DNA from: Ferrimonas pelagia
Lineage (GTDB): Bacteria; Pseudomonadota; Gammaproteobacteria; Enterobacterales; Shewanellaceae
Direction: 5' to 3'
DNA: 64,000 nt
Assembly (NCBI RefSeq): GCF_039543565.1
Contig: NZ_BAABJZ010000102.1
Span: 43,289-107,288 of the forward strand
In this document: positions 45,063-53,938 of the stretch, piece by piece
Layout: the number at the start of each line of letters is the position of its first letter
Numbering within the stretch: the stretch's first letter is position 1
Made by a program: the position numbers and the translations under genes
The notes under the pieces: model-generated
The model's database searches: none
The model's input: only the letters and a program-made list of their open reading frames with translations
What the model was told of the DNA's origin: nothing

Positions 45063-45454
45063 TCTCTTGTTGTTCTGGTTGAATGGTTCGCTTTCTTTAT
45101 GGCGAAGGCAGGGACATGGAGAGGGCTTCGCCAGCGGCGACATTGTGAAAATTGTTCCTTTTTATCCCGAGATTGTTTGTCCTTGAGCCGGTTATGTCTT
45201 GGGCAGTATTCTGAGTGCGTTAATTACAGATGCCACAATCGTCGCGCCGAGTGTTTTGGTCTGGGCAATTAAGAATCTTGGTCACGGATTAATCCTCTAC
45301 ATTTATATAAAAATTTTATTAACGGCACATTTGCCGTGATGGCAATCACCTTTTTTTATCTTCTGTTCGATGATATTCACCTTAGCGTTCGCTTCTGTAA
45401 TTTGTTTCACAATTAGCGGAGGAGGGCGTGATACGGTTATCGTAAAAGGGATGA
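45063..45454. other. AT-rich promoter region of sirA copy 2
   Basis: 392 bp with no supported gene. An open frame at 45018-45272 crosses the terminator and has no family look. The 3' half is strongly AT-rich and carries the CRP-like site and -10. The leader ends AAAAGGGATGAATGATG. Confidence 0.6.
45335..45377 (+). promoter_or_regulatory. CRP-like site and -10 element of sirA copy 2
   Basis: CGTGATGGCAATCACC (45335-45350) has GTGA-N6-TCAC. Exactly 21 bp later comes GATATTCA, with an extended -10 TGATATT (GATATT at 45372-45377). Spacing is identical to copy 1, although the DNA between the elements is different. In Shewanella the anaerobic reductases depend on CRP. Confidence 0.72.
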
Positions 45455-47425
45455 ATGATGAGATTGATGAAATTGACAGTATCCGCCATTGTGTCGGCAG
45501 CCTTGCTGTTGCCGGCCAGTGTCTTGGCGAATACGCAGGCTAAAAATATTACCGCAGAGGCCCCCCGTGATCTGGCGGAGAATGTGGTGTATGAAAAGGA
45601 CTACTGGGAGTTCTTGTTGGAGAACCACCCTATTTTTCAATACGAAAAAGAGGGACGTTTGGTCGGTAAGATCCATCTGAGTGATCGTCAGGAGGAGTTC
45701 ATTGACTTTGGGAATGGTGATCAATACGCAGAGAACCAAACCGAACTTGAGCGGGTGGCGGTGACCTACCGTCTCGGTAAGGAAACCTTCCTGGATTTCC
45801 CCAATAAGTACGTTGGCCCGAAAACCTGTGGTGAATGTCACCCAGCCCAGTATGAGAAGTGGACCCGTTCGCGCCATGCCAATGTGCTGCGCTTTCCGGA
45901 TGAGATGATCGAGATCGAAAAGTTCGGTCTAAAGGATCTGAACTCGCCGTTATTCCCAGAAACCAGTCAAGCTTCGATCCTGCCTCAGGGCGTGGATGCC
46001 AAGTCGGTCTACGCCATCATCGGTACTCCGCGGACCAAGTACGGCTTCCTCGATTCCTATCTGGTGCGCGGTACCTACCATGTTCGTGACGGTCTGCTGT
46101 CGGAAGGCACAGGCACCATCGTGGCGGGCACCAACCAGTTCTCGCGCGCTTGGGCTGAGGACATCACCCCTGAGGTGGCGAAGCAGATCGCGGAATACGT
46201 CGAGGGTTTCCCCACCAGTATCGATGACTTCAACGCGGTTGGCGGACGAGGCTCGGATGTTTGGGGGATGACCTCCTATGGCTCGAGCAACGAAGGCAAG
46301 TTTATGTTCCAGCCCGCTTCCTCATATTGCGAAGTGTGCCACACCATGAAGTTTAACTTCGCCTCCTCCGAAGAGTTCTTCGACGCGCTGGGCGATGCTA
46401 AGAAGCTGCAAGACGCCACCATCTCCCGCGGGATCTCCTGTGAAGAGTGTCACGGCGCTGGCGGCCACATGGTCGATGGCAACGGCGGCGGCATGCCGTC
46501 CAACTGTGAGCGCTGTCACCAACGTTTCGTCTGGAACGAAGTGGCGGCAGATGCGGATGAGCGTAACCCGTTCAACTCCTACTTTAAGTCCGCTTGCCCC
46601 TCTTGCGGTACTGAAGGGTCGCAAATGTACTTCTCTGCGCACTATGAGAAGGGCATGCGCTGCGCTACCTGTCACGATCCGCACGAGGTGACCCGTAATG
46701 ATTGGACCTCAAGCGTCACTTACACCCGTCAGAAGAAGGAGTGTAAGGACTGCCACGAGGTGCAAGGGGAGATCTTTGCTAACTCCGGTAAGGGCCACCA
46801 GGCGGGCGGCTGTCGCGGTTGTCACATGCCGAATATGGGCTCTTGTGAAAACTTCGCTGAGATCCAATTTACCGATCAGGCCGGTTTCGATAACGTCCGT
46901 GCGGCGCATATCTGGAACATTAAGGTCGATAAAGACGCCAAGACCCTGAATCCGCCGGAAGGTAAGCCACGTGAGCCAAGTAAAGGTTGGACCATCGCGC
47001 GTGATGATGAAAACCGGGGCTATCTGGATCTGATGTGGACCTGTGGTCGTACCGCGTTTGCTGACGCTTCCTTGCTGGATGGCAATGGCTGTCACTCGCC
47101 TATCCAGTCGAAGTTGCCCAAGTCGCTGCACTTTAAAGACCAAGAGCAGGTGTACGGCAAGGTGGTGAAGTGGCAGACGCCTGTGAAAGAGGGCTACCAG
47201 CACGTCCGTGACACGGTCAAGAAGATCGACCGGGGCATCGGCAAGTCCAAGCTGAGCAACTCAGAGAAGGCTCAGGTGCTGAGTCTGGCGCGTAAAGCGC
47301 GTGAGTTGGCGGATAAGGTTGAGAAGGATGGGGCTTGGGGGGCGCACGGCGCTCGCTACACTCAAGGCCTGATCAACGAAGCGGTGATCTACGCCGATGA
47401 AGCCGCCGCGCTGATGAAGTTGTAA
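45455..47425 (+). CDS. sirA: Octaheme c-type dissimilatory sulfite reductase SirA/MccA, copy 2
   Basis: 656 residues, aligned to copy 1 without gaps after the signal peptide and identical at roughly nine of ten positions by eye. It has the same seven CxxCH motifs, the CX15CH site (CGRTAFADASLLDGNGCH) and the three non-heme cysteines, one residue earlier in numbering. Differences cluster in the signal peptide and in residues about 85-103 (GNGDQYAENQTELERVA against DADKYAERHPELERAA in copy 1). Synonymous positions differ often, so the duplication is not recent or the copies differ in codon selection. It has its own promoter and terminator, so it can be made independently of copy 1. ATG 45458 is the alternative start. 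Confidence 0.9.
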   Translation: MMRLMKLTVSAIVSAALLLPASVLANTQAKNITAEAPRDLAENVVYEKDYWEFLLENHPIFQYEKEGRLVGKIHLSDRQEEFIDFGNGDQYAENQTELERVAVTYRLGKETFLDFPNKYVGPKTCGECHPAQYEKWTRSRHANVLRFPDEMIEIEKFGLKDLNSPLFPETSQASILPQGVDAKSVYAIIGTPRTKYGFLDSYLVRGTYHVRDGLLSEGTGTIVAGTNQFSRAWAEDITPEVAKQIAEYVEGFPTSIDDFNAVGGRGSDVWGMTSYGSSNEGKFMFQPASSYCEVCHTMKFNFASSEEFFDALGDAKKLQDATISRGISCEECHGAGGHMVDGNGGGMPSNCERCHQRFVWNEVAADADERNPFNSYFKSACPSCGTEGSQMYFSAHYEKGMRCATCHDPHEVTRNDWTSSVTYTRQKKECKDCHEVQGEIFANSGKGHQAGGCRGCHMPNMGSCENFAEIQFTDQAGFDNVRAAHIWNIKVDKDAKTLNPPEGKPREPSKGWTIARDDENRGYLDLMWTCGRTAFADASLLDGNGCHSPIQSKLPKSLHFKDQEQVYGKVVKWQTPVKEGYQHVRDTVKKIDRGIGKSKLSNSEKAQVLSLARKARELADKVEKDGAWGAHGARYTQGLINEAVIYADEAAALMKL

Positions 47426-47468
47426 TGCCAATGGCCGGCGCCTTAGCTGCGCCGGCTGTTCCAAGTCG

Positions 47469-47514
47469 CGAAGGGCTGAACCATTATCCCACTTGGTTCA
47501 GCCCTTCTTTTTCA
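47469..47514 (+). terminator. Terminator of sirA copy 2
   Basis: Stem AAGGGCTGAACC / GGTTCAGCCCTT with a 12-nt loop, followed by CTTTTT. A shorter GC hairpin (GCCGGCGC / GCGCCGGC) lies just after the stop codon without a T-run. Confidence 0.85.
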
Positions 47515-47690
47515 GCTATCAGCTATCAGCTATCAGCTATCAGGGATTAGCAAATAGTTATCAGCTATCAGCTTCCACCTTCCACCTTCCACCTTCCACC
47601 TTCCACCTTCCACCTTCCACCTTCCACCTTCCGCCTTCCAGCTTTCAGTTTCCAGCTATTAGCCTTCAGCCTTCAGCTTCCTGCTAACTA
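47509..47690. repeat. Heptanucleotide repeat array, 26 units
   Basis: The sequence divides without a break into 7-bp units: CTATCAG (four in a row, then degenerate forms), eight perfect CTTCCAC, then CTTCCGC, CTTCCAG, CTTTCAG, TTTCCAG, CTATTAG, CCTTCAG twice and CTTCCTG. All share the shape YTWYCAS. It lies between sirA copy 2 and the heme lyase gene and codes for nothing I can support. Confidence 0.9.
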
Positions 47691-47945
47691 GCCCCTTCGC
47701 TCTTCCATCGGCCGACTTTGACGCCGGATACTGGGCACGGCTCAACACGGGCCGCTTTCTGTCGCTGCATGGTTTGCGCCGCGGTCACGGTCATCGCTGG
47801 CGAGCTGGAGTGGCCGCCTGGGCCATGCCAAGGCGCGCAAGTGCAGGGCGCCGACTCGTTCTGACGATAGGGACGAGGCTGTGATGGCAGCCATACGCAG
47901 GGGATGCGCAGGGGATGCGCCTGGTGCTGTGCGTGGCAGGGGAAA
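47691..47945. other. Gene-free segment after the heptamer array
   Basis: About 255 bp, GC-rich, with no supported coding frame. CGCAGGGGATG is directly duplicated at about 47896-47917. It could be the remains of a lost gene, but nothing is recognisable. Confidence 0.4.
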
Positions 47946-47972
47946 ATAAAAAGCCGCCCGAGGGCGGCTTAA
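47946..47972 (-). terminator. Terminator of the ccmF-like gene
   Basis: Stem AAGCCGCCC / GGGCGGCTT with a 2-nt centre; on the minus strand the stem is followed by TTTTTATTTT. Confidence 0.88.
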
Positions 47973-47988
47973 AGGTGAGGGTCGCGGA

Positions 47989-49950
47989 TCAGGCGGTGGC
48001 GGGCTTGAGCTGCGCTGAACGGCGGCGAGCCCGGGCGAAGCTGTGGCCGCTGGCGGCGAGGGTGGCACCGCCCATCATCAGTAGAGAGCCGATCCAGATC
48101 CAGCGCACAAACGGCTTGTAGCTGATACGAACGGCGTACATCTCATCGTCGATGGGATCCCCTAACGCCACATACAGATCGCGGCTAAAGCCCCAGTCGA
48201 TCCCCGGCTCGGTCATGGTCATGCCGCGCACGTTATAGGTCTGGCGCTCGGGATAGAGTACGGCCACCAGTCGATCTTTGTCGTCGGTAACGCGGATCTG
48301 AGCCTGCTCGGCGACATAGTTGCTGCCTTGCACCTCACGGGTTTTCTCATAGACAAAGGTGTAGCCGGCCAACTCCGAGCCATAGCCTGGACCCATCTGC
48401 ACTGAACGCTCGGTTTCAAAGTGGGACACCATGGTGGCGCCAAACACGCTGGCGGCCACCCCGAAGTGGGCGATCAACATGCCGACATAGCTGCGATTGA
48501 TGCGGTTGAGGTTCCACCCTTTTTCGTCGCGCAGCTGGGTCCACAGATGCCAACCGTGGGTCAGCACCAGCCAACAGGCGGTGGCGATCCCGGCCATCAC
48601 CCACAGGTTGAAGCCGCCGATGGGTTTGGTGGCGACAAAGCCCCCCAGCAGCAGCGACACCAGCCCAGGCAACAGCAAAGGCTTGAGGGTGGCCGCATCA
48701 GTACGGCGCCAGCGCAGAAACAGGGTGACGCCCATCAGCACAAACAGCAGCAACGCGATGGGGTTAAACACGGTATTGAAGTAAGGGGGGCCGACCGAGA
48801 CTTGGCCGCCGCCCAAGGCATCAAGCAGCACCGGGTATAGGGTGCCGAGCAGCACAGAGGCGGTGGCGATCATCAGCAGCACATTGCCCATCAGCAGCGC
48901 GCTTTCGCGCGATAGCAGCTCAAACCGGGCCGGACTCATGAGATCGCTGGCGCGCAGGGCAAACAGCAGCAGCGAGCTGCCGATGGTGATCCCCAGTAGC
49001 ACCAGAATGAACATGCCACGGGAGGGATCGGCCGCAAAGGCGTGGACCGAGGTGATGATCCCCGAGCGGACGATAAAGGTCCCCAGCAGGGTCAGAGAGA
49101 AGGCGCAGATCGCCAGCAGGATGGTCCAGTTGCGGAAGGTGGCGCGCTTCTCGGTAACGATCAGCGAGTGCAGCAGTGCGGTACCGACGATCCAGGGCAT
49201 AAAGGACGCGTTTTCCACCGGATCCCAGAACCACCAGCCACCCCAGCCCAGCTCGTAATACGCCCACCAAGAGCCCAGTGCATTGCCGGCGGTGAGGAAG
49301 ATCCAAGCGGCCAGAGTCCAAGGACGGCTCCAGCGCGCCCAGGCAGCGTCGAGGCGACCACTGAGCAGCGCGGCGATGGCAAAGGCAAAGGTGACCGAGA
49401 AACCAACGTAGCCCAGATAGAGGGTGGGCGGGTGGAACACCAGGCCGATGTCCTGCAGCATGGGGTTGAGATCTTGGCCGTCCAGCGGAAACTCCGGCAG
49501 CAGGCGGTCGAACGGATTGGAGGTCATCAACGCGAACAGGGCAAAGCCGGCGGTGATGATCCCGATCACCGACAGTACGCGGGCGACGTAGATCGCCTCC
49601 AGGCGGCGACTGAAGCAGGCGATCGCCAGGGCCCAGATCGCCAGGGAGAAGACCCAAAACAGCAGTGAGCCCTCGTGGCCGCCCCAGAGTGCGGCGATCT
49701 TAAAGATCACCGGCAGTTGGGTATTGGAGTGGCCGGCGACGTAGGCCACCGAGAAGTCATCGAAATAGAAGCAGTAGCCCAAGCTCACGGTGGCCACGGC
49801 AAAGCCGGTAAACATGGCATAGGTGAGTGGCTTGGCGTAGCTGATCAGGTAGTGATCTTGACGGACCGCGCCGATCATTGGCACGATCGCCAGCGCGACC
49901 GAAAATAAGAATCCTAATATTAGAAAGAAATGGCCTATCTCAGGGATCAT
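47989..49950 (-). CDS. ccmF: CcmF/NrfE-type cytochrome c heme lyase (SirE-like)
   Basis: 653 residues from ATG 49950 (MIPEIGHFFLILGFLFS, the CcmF start, GAGG upstream). Polytopic membrane protein with 14-15 helices, the periplasmic WWD heme-handling domain GWGGWWFWDPVENASFMPW, and conserved His (GGHEGS, VFHPPTLYLGY, VRSGIITSVHAFA). CcmF proteins ligate heme to apocytochromes. In Shewanella the sir cluster carries its own CcmF homologue (SirE), and in Wolinella the lyase CcsA1 is dedicated to the CX15CH site. Placed between the octaheme genes and a CcmI-type gene, this one is probably the special lyase for SirA. A general ccmF is the alternative. It is monocistronic, with no ccmG/H beside it. 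Confidence 0.88.
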   Translation of the reverse strand: MIPEIGHFFLILGFLFSVALAIVPMIGAVRQDHYLISYAKPLTYAMFTGFAVATVSLGYCFYFDDFSVAYVAGHSNTQLPVIFKIAALWGGHEGSLLFWVFSLAIWALAIACFSRRLEAIYVARVLSVIGIITAGFALFALMTSNPFDRLLPEFPLDGQDLNPMLQDIGLVFHPPTLYLGYVGFSVTFAFAIAALLSGRLDAAWARWSRPWTLAAWIFLTAGNALGSWWAYYELGWGGWWFWDPVENASFMPWIVGTALLHSLIVTEKRATFRNWTILLAICAFSLTLLGTFIVRSGIITSVHAFAADPSRGMFILVLLGITIGSSLLLFALRASDLMSPARFELLSRESALLMGNVLLMIATASVLLGTLYPVLLDALGGGQVSVGPPYFNTVFNPIALLLFVLMGVTLFLRWRRTDAATLKPLLLPGLVSLLLGGFVATKPIGGFNLWVMAGIATACWLVLTHGWHLWTQLRDEKGWNLNRINRSYVGMLIAHFGVAASVFGATMVSHFETERSVQMGPGYGSELAGYTFVYEKTREVQGSNYVAEQAQIRVTDDKDRLVAVLYPERQTYNVRGMTMTEPGIDWGFSRDLYVALGDPIDDEMYAVRISYKPFVRWIWIGSLLMMGGATLAASGHSFARARRRSAQLKPATA

Positions 49951-50053
49951 TGTCCTCTTCCTTAACGCAGTGAATAGGGGCGAAACTCGGTCTGCCATAT
50001 AACCCTATTGCGACGCGGGATCATATTAGCAAGCGCCCGTTTTTTATTTCCAA

Positions 50054-50067
50054 TGGCAGAATTGCCA
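50054..50067. promoter_or_regulatory. Inverted repeat TGGCA-N4-TGCCA in the ccmF/ccmI divergent region
   Basis: TGGCA GAAT TGCCA lies between the divergent heme lyase and TPR genes, in a 289-bp AT-rich control region (49951-50239). It is a candidate operator shared by both. No regulator is known. Confidence 0.3.
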
Positions 50068-50239
50068 AATTAGTAATTGGGATCAACTGAAGCTATTTTT
50101 CAAGGCTTTAATATAAGAGTTCGAATGTGGTTTTTTATGCTTGGTAAAAATATAAAACGCTGCTGCAGTCACGTTTTTATTTGAGTCAATTGCTTAGCGT
50201 ATGGCCGCTAAACCGTCTTACGCTGACAGGAAAATCGTC

Positions 50240-51067
50240 ATGAATTTGATCTGGTCTATCACTCTTTGCGCTGCACTCGCCCTTCTTAGCCTGCTGTGGC
50301 TTCACCACGTGCGCTATCACCGACAACAGCATCGGGATGAAAGCCAATTGCGCCAGTCCACCAACTTGGCGCTGTTCCAGTTGCGTCTCGATGAGTTGGA
50401 GTTAGCCCAGCGGCACGGCGAGATGGATGCGTCTGAGATGCAACGTCAGCGCCAGGAGCTGGAGGTGGCCTTGCTGCAGGACGTTTCGGGTCAGACCCAA
50501 ACTCTGCGCTTTGGTGCGGCCGCGAAGGGGTGGCCATTTTTGCTCAGCGCCACCATCCTGGTGGGGGCGATGTCACTCTACAGTCAGTATGGCGAGCCCG
50601 TACAATGGCAGTTTGCTCAGGTAGTGGACTCGCAAAATATGGAGGCGCAACGGGAGATCCAGCAGTTGGTGGAGGTGTTGCGACGCGAGCCGGAGAACGT
50701 GATGGCGTGGTATTCGCTCGGTCAAGCGACCCTCAACAACGGCCAGTATGCTCACGCTATCACCAGTCTCGATAAACTGATGGAGATCGTTGGGCCGCAT
50801 CCTGAGCTGCTCGGCCACCGTGCTACCGCCATGTATTACCTGTCGGATCAGCAAATGACAGCGGACGTGATGAGCGTGGCGCAACGTGCGCTGAGTCTGG
50901 ACAATGCTGATCCCACCACGCGTCTGTTCTTGGCCACCCAGAACTATCTGGCGGGCAACTATCAAACCGCTGTTGAACATTGGCAGGTGTTGCTGGACAC
51001 GCCTCGCAAAGGGGTGGATCTGGAAGCGATCCGCAACGCCAAGCATCGCGCCTTAGCAAGAATGTAA
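50240..51067 (+). CDS. CcmI/NrfG-type TPR heme lyase subunit (SirG-like)
   Basis: 275 residues from ATG 50240, with AGGA 9 nt upstream. Two transmembrane helices (about 3-20 and 95-113) flank a cytoplasmic coiled-coil loop (RLDELELAQRHGEMDASEMQRQRQELEVALLQD), as in CcmI. A periplasmic TPR domain (about 125-275) follows: ENVMAWYSLGQATLNNGQYAHAITSLDKLM, then further repeats. CcmI/NrfG proteins hold the C-terminus of the apocytochrome for CcmF. It is divergent from the CcmF-type gene, which supports a joint job in SirA maturation. The third usual partner, CcmH/NrfF with its CxxC, is missing from the window. Confidence 0.85.
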   Translation: MNLIWSITLCAALALLSLLWLHHVRYHRQQHRDESQLRQSTNLALFQLRLDELELAQRHGEMDASEMQRQRQELEVALLQDVSGQTQTLRFGAAAKGWPFLLSATILVGAMSLYSQYGEPVQWQFAQVVDSQNMEAQREIQQLVEVLRREPENVMAWYSLGQATLNNGQYAHAITSLDKLMEIVGPHPELLGHRATAMYYLSDQQMTADVMSVAQRALSLDNADPTTRLFLATQNYLAGNYQTAVEHWQVLLDTPRKGVDLEAIRNAKHRALARM

Positions 51068-51239
51068 GTAACTGCCTTGTAATGAAATTAAGGTGCATGG
51101 GTTATTTACACCCATGGCACCAGCGAAAAACTGTGAGCTGAAATCTGACAGATTCATCGATAAGCGATAGGATCGGCCCCTTTTGCACTTAAAACTGAGC
51201 AGGTTTTCGCCTGTTCGGGACAAAAGAAAAGGGGTCTGA

Positions 51240-52586
51240 ATGCTCAGCAATTGGGACTTATTCACCGATTTCGGGATCGCTGGCGGCTTACTGCTGACCG
51301 GGAAATGGCTGCGTGCCAATGTCGTGCTACTACAGCGACTGTATCTGCCGGCGGCTTTAATCGCCGGCCTGTTGGCGCTCGCGTTGGGGCCCTCGGGCGT
51401 CGATCTACTGCCCTGGAGTGCCGGCTTTGCCAGCAATGCCTCGGTGTTAACCGTGGCCCTGTTCGGCACCTTGGGTCTGTCCACCGACTTTCCTTCTATG
51501 CAGGTATTGATGCGTCGTGCCGGCACCCTGTGGGCGTTTAATCAGATCGCCACCGTCAGTCAGTGGGCCTTTGTCGCCATGGTCGGACTGGGACTGATGA
51601 TGTTTGTCTGGCCGGATCTGCCGCCTGCCTTTGGTCTGGTGCTCTCGGCTGGCTTCATGGGCGGACACGGTACCGGCGTGGTGGTGGGTGAAGCGCTGCA
51701 GGGGCAGGGCTGGGCCGATGCCTTGACGCTGGCGCTGACCACCGCCACGGTGGGGATCTTCGCTTCCATCTTGATCGGCATGATGTTGCTGCACTTTGGG
51801 TTGAAGCGTGGCTGGATCAAAGGTTTCAGCAGCTTTGACAAGATGAGCCCGATCCAGCGTCGCGGTCTGGTGCCGCTGGAGGAGCAGGACAGCGTCGGGC
51901 GCAGCAGTGTGTCCTCCATCTCGGTGGATACCCTGGCTTTGCATGGCTCACTGATCTTGCTGGTTACGGTGATCGGCCAGCACTCCGCCGTCTATCTGTC
52001 CAGCTTTCACGAGATGGTGCAGGTGCCGGCGTTTGTGACGGCCTTTGTGCTTGGGTTGGCGGTGCGTGCACTGCTTAAGCGCAGCGGCGGCAATGAATAT
52101 TTTGACGATCGGCTGTTTCAACACGGCACCAGTGCCTCAACCGATTTTCTGATCGTGTTCGGTATTGGCGCCATTCAGATCACCATCTTGCTGAACTATG
52201 CCCTGCCGTTGATCGTGATGGTGCTGATCGGCGTGTTGTTCAACCTGTTTCTGGTACTGGTGGTGGCACCGCGGATCTTCGGTGACAACTGGTTTGAGAA
52301 AGCGGTGTTTTCTTGGGGCTGGCTGACCGGCACCGTAGGCATGGGGATCGCCCTGTTGCGGATCATCGATCCTAAGATGCGGGCTAAGGTATTGGACGAT
52401 TACGCCATTGCCTACGTGCCCGGCTCAATCACCGACATGGTGATCATCTCGCTGGTGCCCATCTTGATGATGCAAGGCATGGCGCATCTGGCCATCGGCG
52501 GCATGTGGTTGTATGTGCTGGCCGTGACCCTGGTGTGGTTTGCCCTGTGGGGGCGCCATCGTCTGGCGCATCGGGCGTTTGGTTAA
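51240..52586 (+). CDS. GltS-family sodium/glutamate symporter-like transporter
   Basis: 448 residues with 12 or so hydrophobic helices. The two Gly-rich hairpins of the GltS fold are visible: LSAGFMGGHGTGVVVGEAL in the first half and GWLTGTVGMGIALLRIID in the second. E. coli GltS is 401 residues; the extra length is in the cytoplasmic loop (about 190-230, KMSPIQRRGLVPLEEQDSVGRSS). Sodium-driven carboxylate uptake is likely, but glutamate itself is not proven. It stands 172 bp after the CcmI-type gene with an AAAAGGGG leader, and ends in its own terminator. I see no link to sulfite respiration. Confidence 0.85.
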   Translation: MLSNWDLFTDFGIAGGLLLTGKWLRANVVLLQRLYLPAALIAGLLALALGPSGVDLLPWSAGFASNASVLTVALFGTLGLSTDFPSMQVLMRRAGTLWAFNQIATVSQWAFVAMVGLGLMMFVWPDLPPAFGLVLSAGFMGGHGTGVVVGEALQGQGWADALTLALTTATVGIFASILIGMMLLHFGLKRGWIKGFSSFDKMSPIQRRGLVPLEEQDSVGRSSVSSISVDTLALHGSLILLVTVIGQHSAVYLSSFHEMVQVPAFVTAFVLGLAVRALLKRSGGNEYFDDRLFQHGTSASTDFLIVFGIGAIQITILLNYALPLIVMVLIGVLFNLFLVLVVAPRIFGDNWFEKAVFSWGWLTGTVGMGIALLRIIDPKMRAKVLDDYAIAYVPGSITDMVIISLVPILMMQGMAHLAIGGMWLYVLAVTLVWFALWGRHRLAHRAFG

Positions 52587-52604
52587 GCCTTAGGTATTCA
52601 GTGA

Positions 52605-52633
52605 TAAACGCGGCTTCGGCCGCGTTTTTTTAT
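52605..52633 (+). terminator. Terminator of the GltS-like gene
   Basis: Stem AAACGCGGC / GCCGCGTTT with the stable TTCG loop and a run of T. Confidence 0.93.
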
Positions 52634-52696
52634 GCTGGTCAGCGGCGCGCAGATCCCGTACCGTTACCTGGCGATATTTTCACCAGGGAGTGGGCG

Positions 52697-53479
52697 ATGA
52701 AACGGGTGGTATTTAACCAGAAGGGCGGCGTTGGCAAATCCAGTATCAGCGTCAATCTGGCGGCGATCAGTGCGCAACAGGGGTATAAAACCCTGCTGGT
52801 CGATCTCGATGTGCAGGGTAACAGCAGTCACTATCTCGGCTTCGAGGAGGGGCAGGATCAACCCACGGTGGCGGATCTGTTTAAGCAAAGCGTCGGCTGG
52901 CTCAATCGGGGGGCCTCGCCGCAGGAGTTTGTCTATGAAACCGAGGTCGAGGGGCTTTGCTTGCTGCCGGCCTCAAGTGCGCTGGCCGCGATAGAGCGGG
53001 ACTTGGAGAGCCGGTATAAGATCTTCAAGCTGCGCGACGCGCTCGATACTTTGTCGCAGGAGTTTGAGCGGATCTACATCGATACCCCGCCCAATTTCAA
53101 TTTCTACTCGAAATCCGCGCTGATCGCCGCCGATTCGGTGCTGATCCCATTCGACTGCGACAGCTTCTCTGCTCAGGCGATCGAGCGCTTGCTGGACAAT
53201 GTGTTGGAGCTCAAAAGCGATCACAACCCCAAGCTGCAGTTGGAGGGGATCATCGTGAATCAGTTTAATCCCCAGGCGCGCTTGCCCAGAGCTTTGGTGG
53301 ATGAACTAAAGCAGCGAGAGCTGCCGGTGTTTGAGGCGATGTTGACCAGCTCGGTGAAGATGCGCGAGTCGCACCAGTTGCAACAGCCGTTGATCCAACT
53401 GGCGCCCAAGCACAAATTGACCGAGCAGTTGCTGGCGCTCTATCACGAGCTGGAAAGCGACGCGCTGGTGAGCGCGTAA
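52697..53479 (+). CDS. Orphan ParA-family ATPase
   Basis: 260 residues from ATG 52697, with GGGAG 6 nt upstream; an in-frame extension to 52505 crosses the gltS terminator and is rejected. Deviant Walker A KGGVGKSS (about 8-15), VDLDVQGNSS with the switch Asp, and IDTPPNFNFYSKSALIAAD mark a complete ParA/Soj ATPase. There is no N-terminal DNA-binding domain and no parB or parS-like repeats nearby, so chromosome partition is not implied. Such orphans may position proteins or regulate plasmid-like loci; the role here is unknown. It is convergent with an SRPBCC gene. Confidence 0.88.
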   Translation: MKRVVFNQKGGVGKSSISVNLAAISAQQGYKTLLVDLDVQGNSSHYLGFEEGQDQPTVADLFKQSVGWLNRGASPQEFVYETEVEGLCLLPASSALAAIERDLESRYKIFKLRDALDTLSQEFERIYIDTPPNFNFYSKSALIAADSVLIPFDCDSFSAQAIERLLDNVLELKSDHNPKLQLEGIIVNQFNPQARLPRALVDELKQRELPVFEAMLTSSVKMRESHQLQQPLIQLAPKHKLTEQLLALYHELESDALVSA

Positions 53480-53503
53480 GCGCTGAGCCACGGGGATGCA
53501 GGG

Positions 53504-53938
53504 CTAGCGGCCCTGCTGCTCGGCAAAGGTTTTAAAGCTCTGCATGCTGGCTAGGGTCTGGCGCTTAAACAGCCAAGGGACGCAGCACATCAATCGCATC
53601 CAGCCATGAAAACGAAACTCGGTCTCCATCTGCCAGAGGGTGCCATTGTCCTGCTCAAAGAAGCGATTATCACAGCGGTTGTCGACGCCGTCGGCTTGGT
53701 AGCGCGCGCAAAAACGGTCGGGCAGGGCACGCTCGATAACGGTCTCGAGCATCACCACCTCTTTCTTGCCCATGCGATAGAGCAATCGACTGGTTGAGCC
53801 CGGTTGTCCTAGGATCCCCTCTAGGGGCTCGAAGCTGAGCAGTTCCGGCTGCCAGCGTGGCAGGTTATCCGGATCATCAAACAGGGCGATCACCCGTTTG
53901 CGCGGTAGGGCGATCAGCACCTGACACTGGTATTTCAT
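53504..53938 (-). CDS. SRPBCC-superfamily (START/polyketide-cyclase-like) protein
   Basis: 144 residues. The start MKYQCQVLIALPRKRVIALFDDPDNLPRWQP is typical of the helix-grip fold in which a pocket binds a hydrophobic ligand. Further strands are VMLETVIERALPDRF and WQMETEFRFHGWMRLM, with the closing long helix KRQTLASMQSFKTFAEQ. No catalytic residues can be named. A single gene, convergent with the orphan ParA. Confidence 0.78.
   Translation of the reverse strand: MKYQCQVLIALPRKRVIALFDDPDNLPRWQPELLSFEPLEGILGQPGSTSRLLYRMGKKEVVMLETVIERALPDRFCARYQADGVDNRCDNRFFEQDNGTLWQMETEFRFHGWMRLMCCVPWLFKRQTLASMQSFKTFAEQQGR

Noticed and set aside
45018..45272. 84-codon open frame after the copper receptor gene
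   Set aside because: Begins inside the receptor stop region and runs through its terminator; no ribosome site, cysteine pattern without family resemblance.
47493..47687. 64-codon open frame through the heptamer array
   Set aside because: The peptide is only the 21-bp reading of a 7-bp repeat, with no start signal; the DNA repeat is the real feature.
52505..52696. N-terminal extension of the ParA gene
   Set aside because: It would require translation through the gltS terminator; GGGAG and MKRVVFNQKGGVGKS fix the start at 52697.
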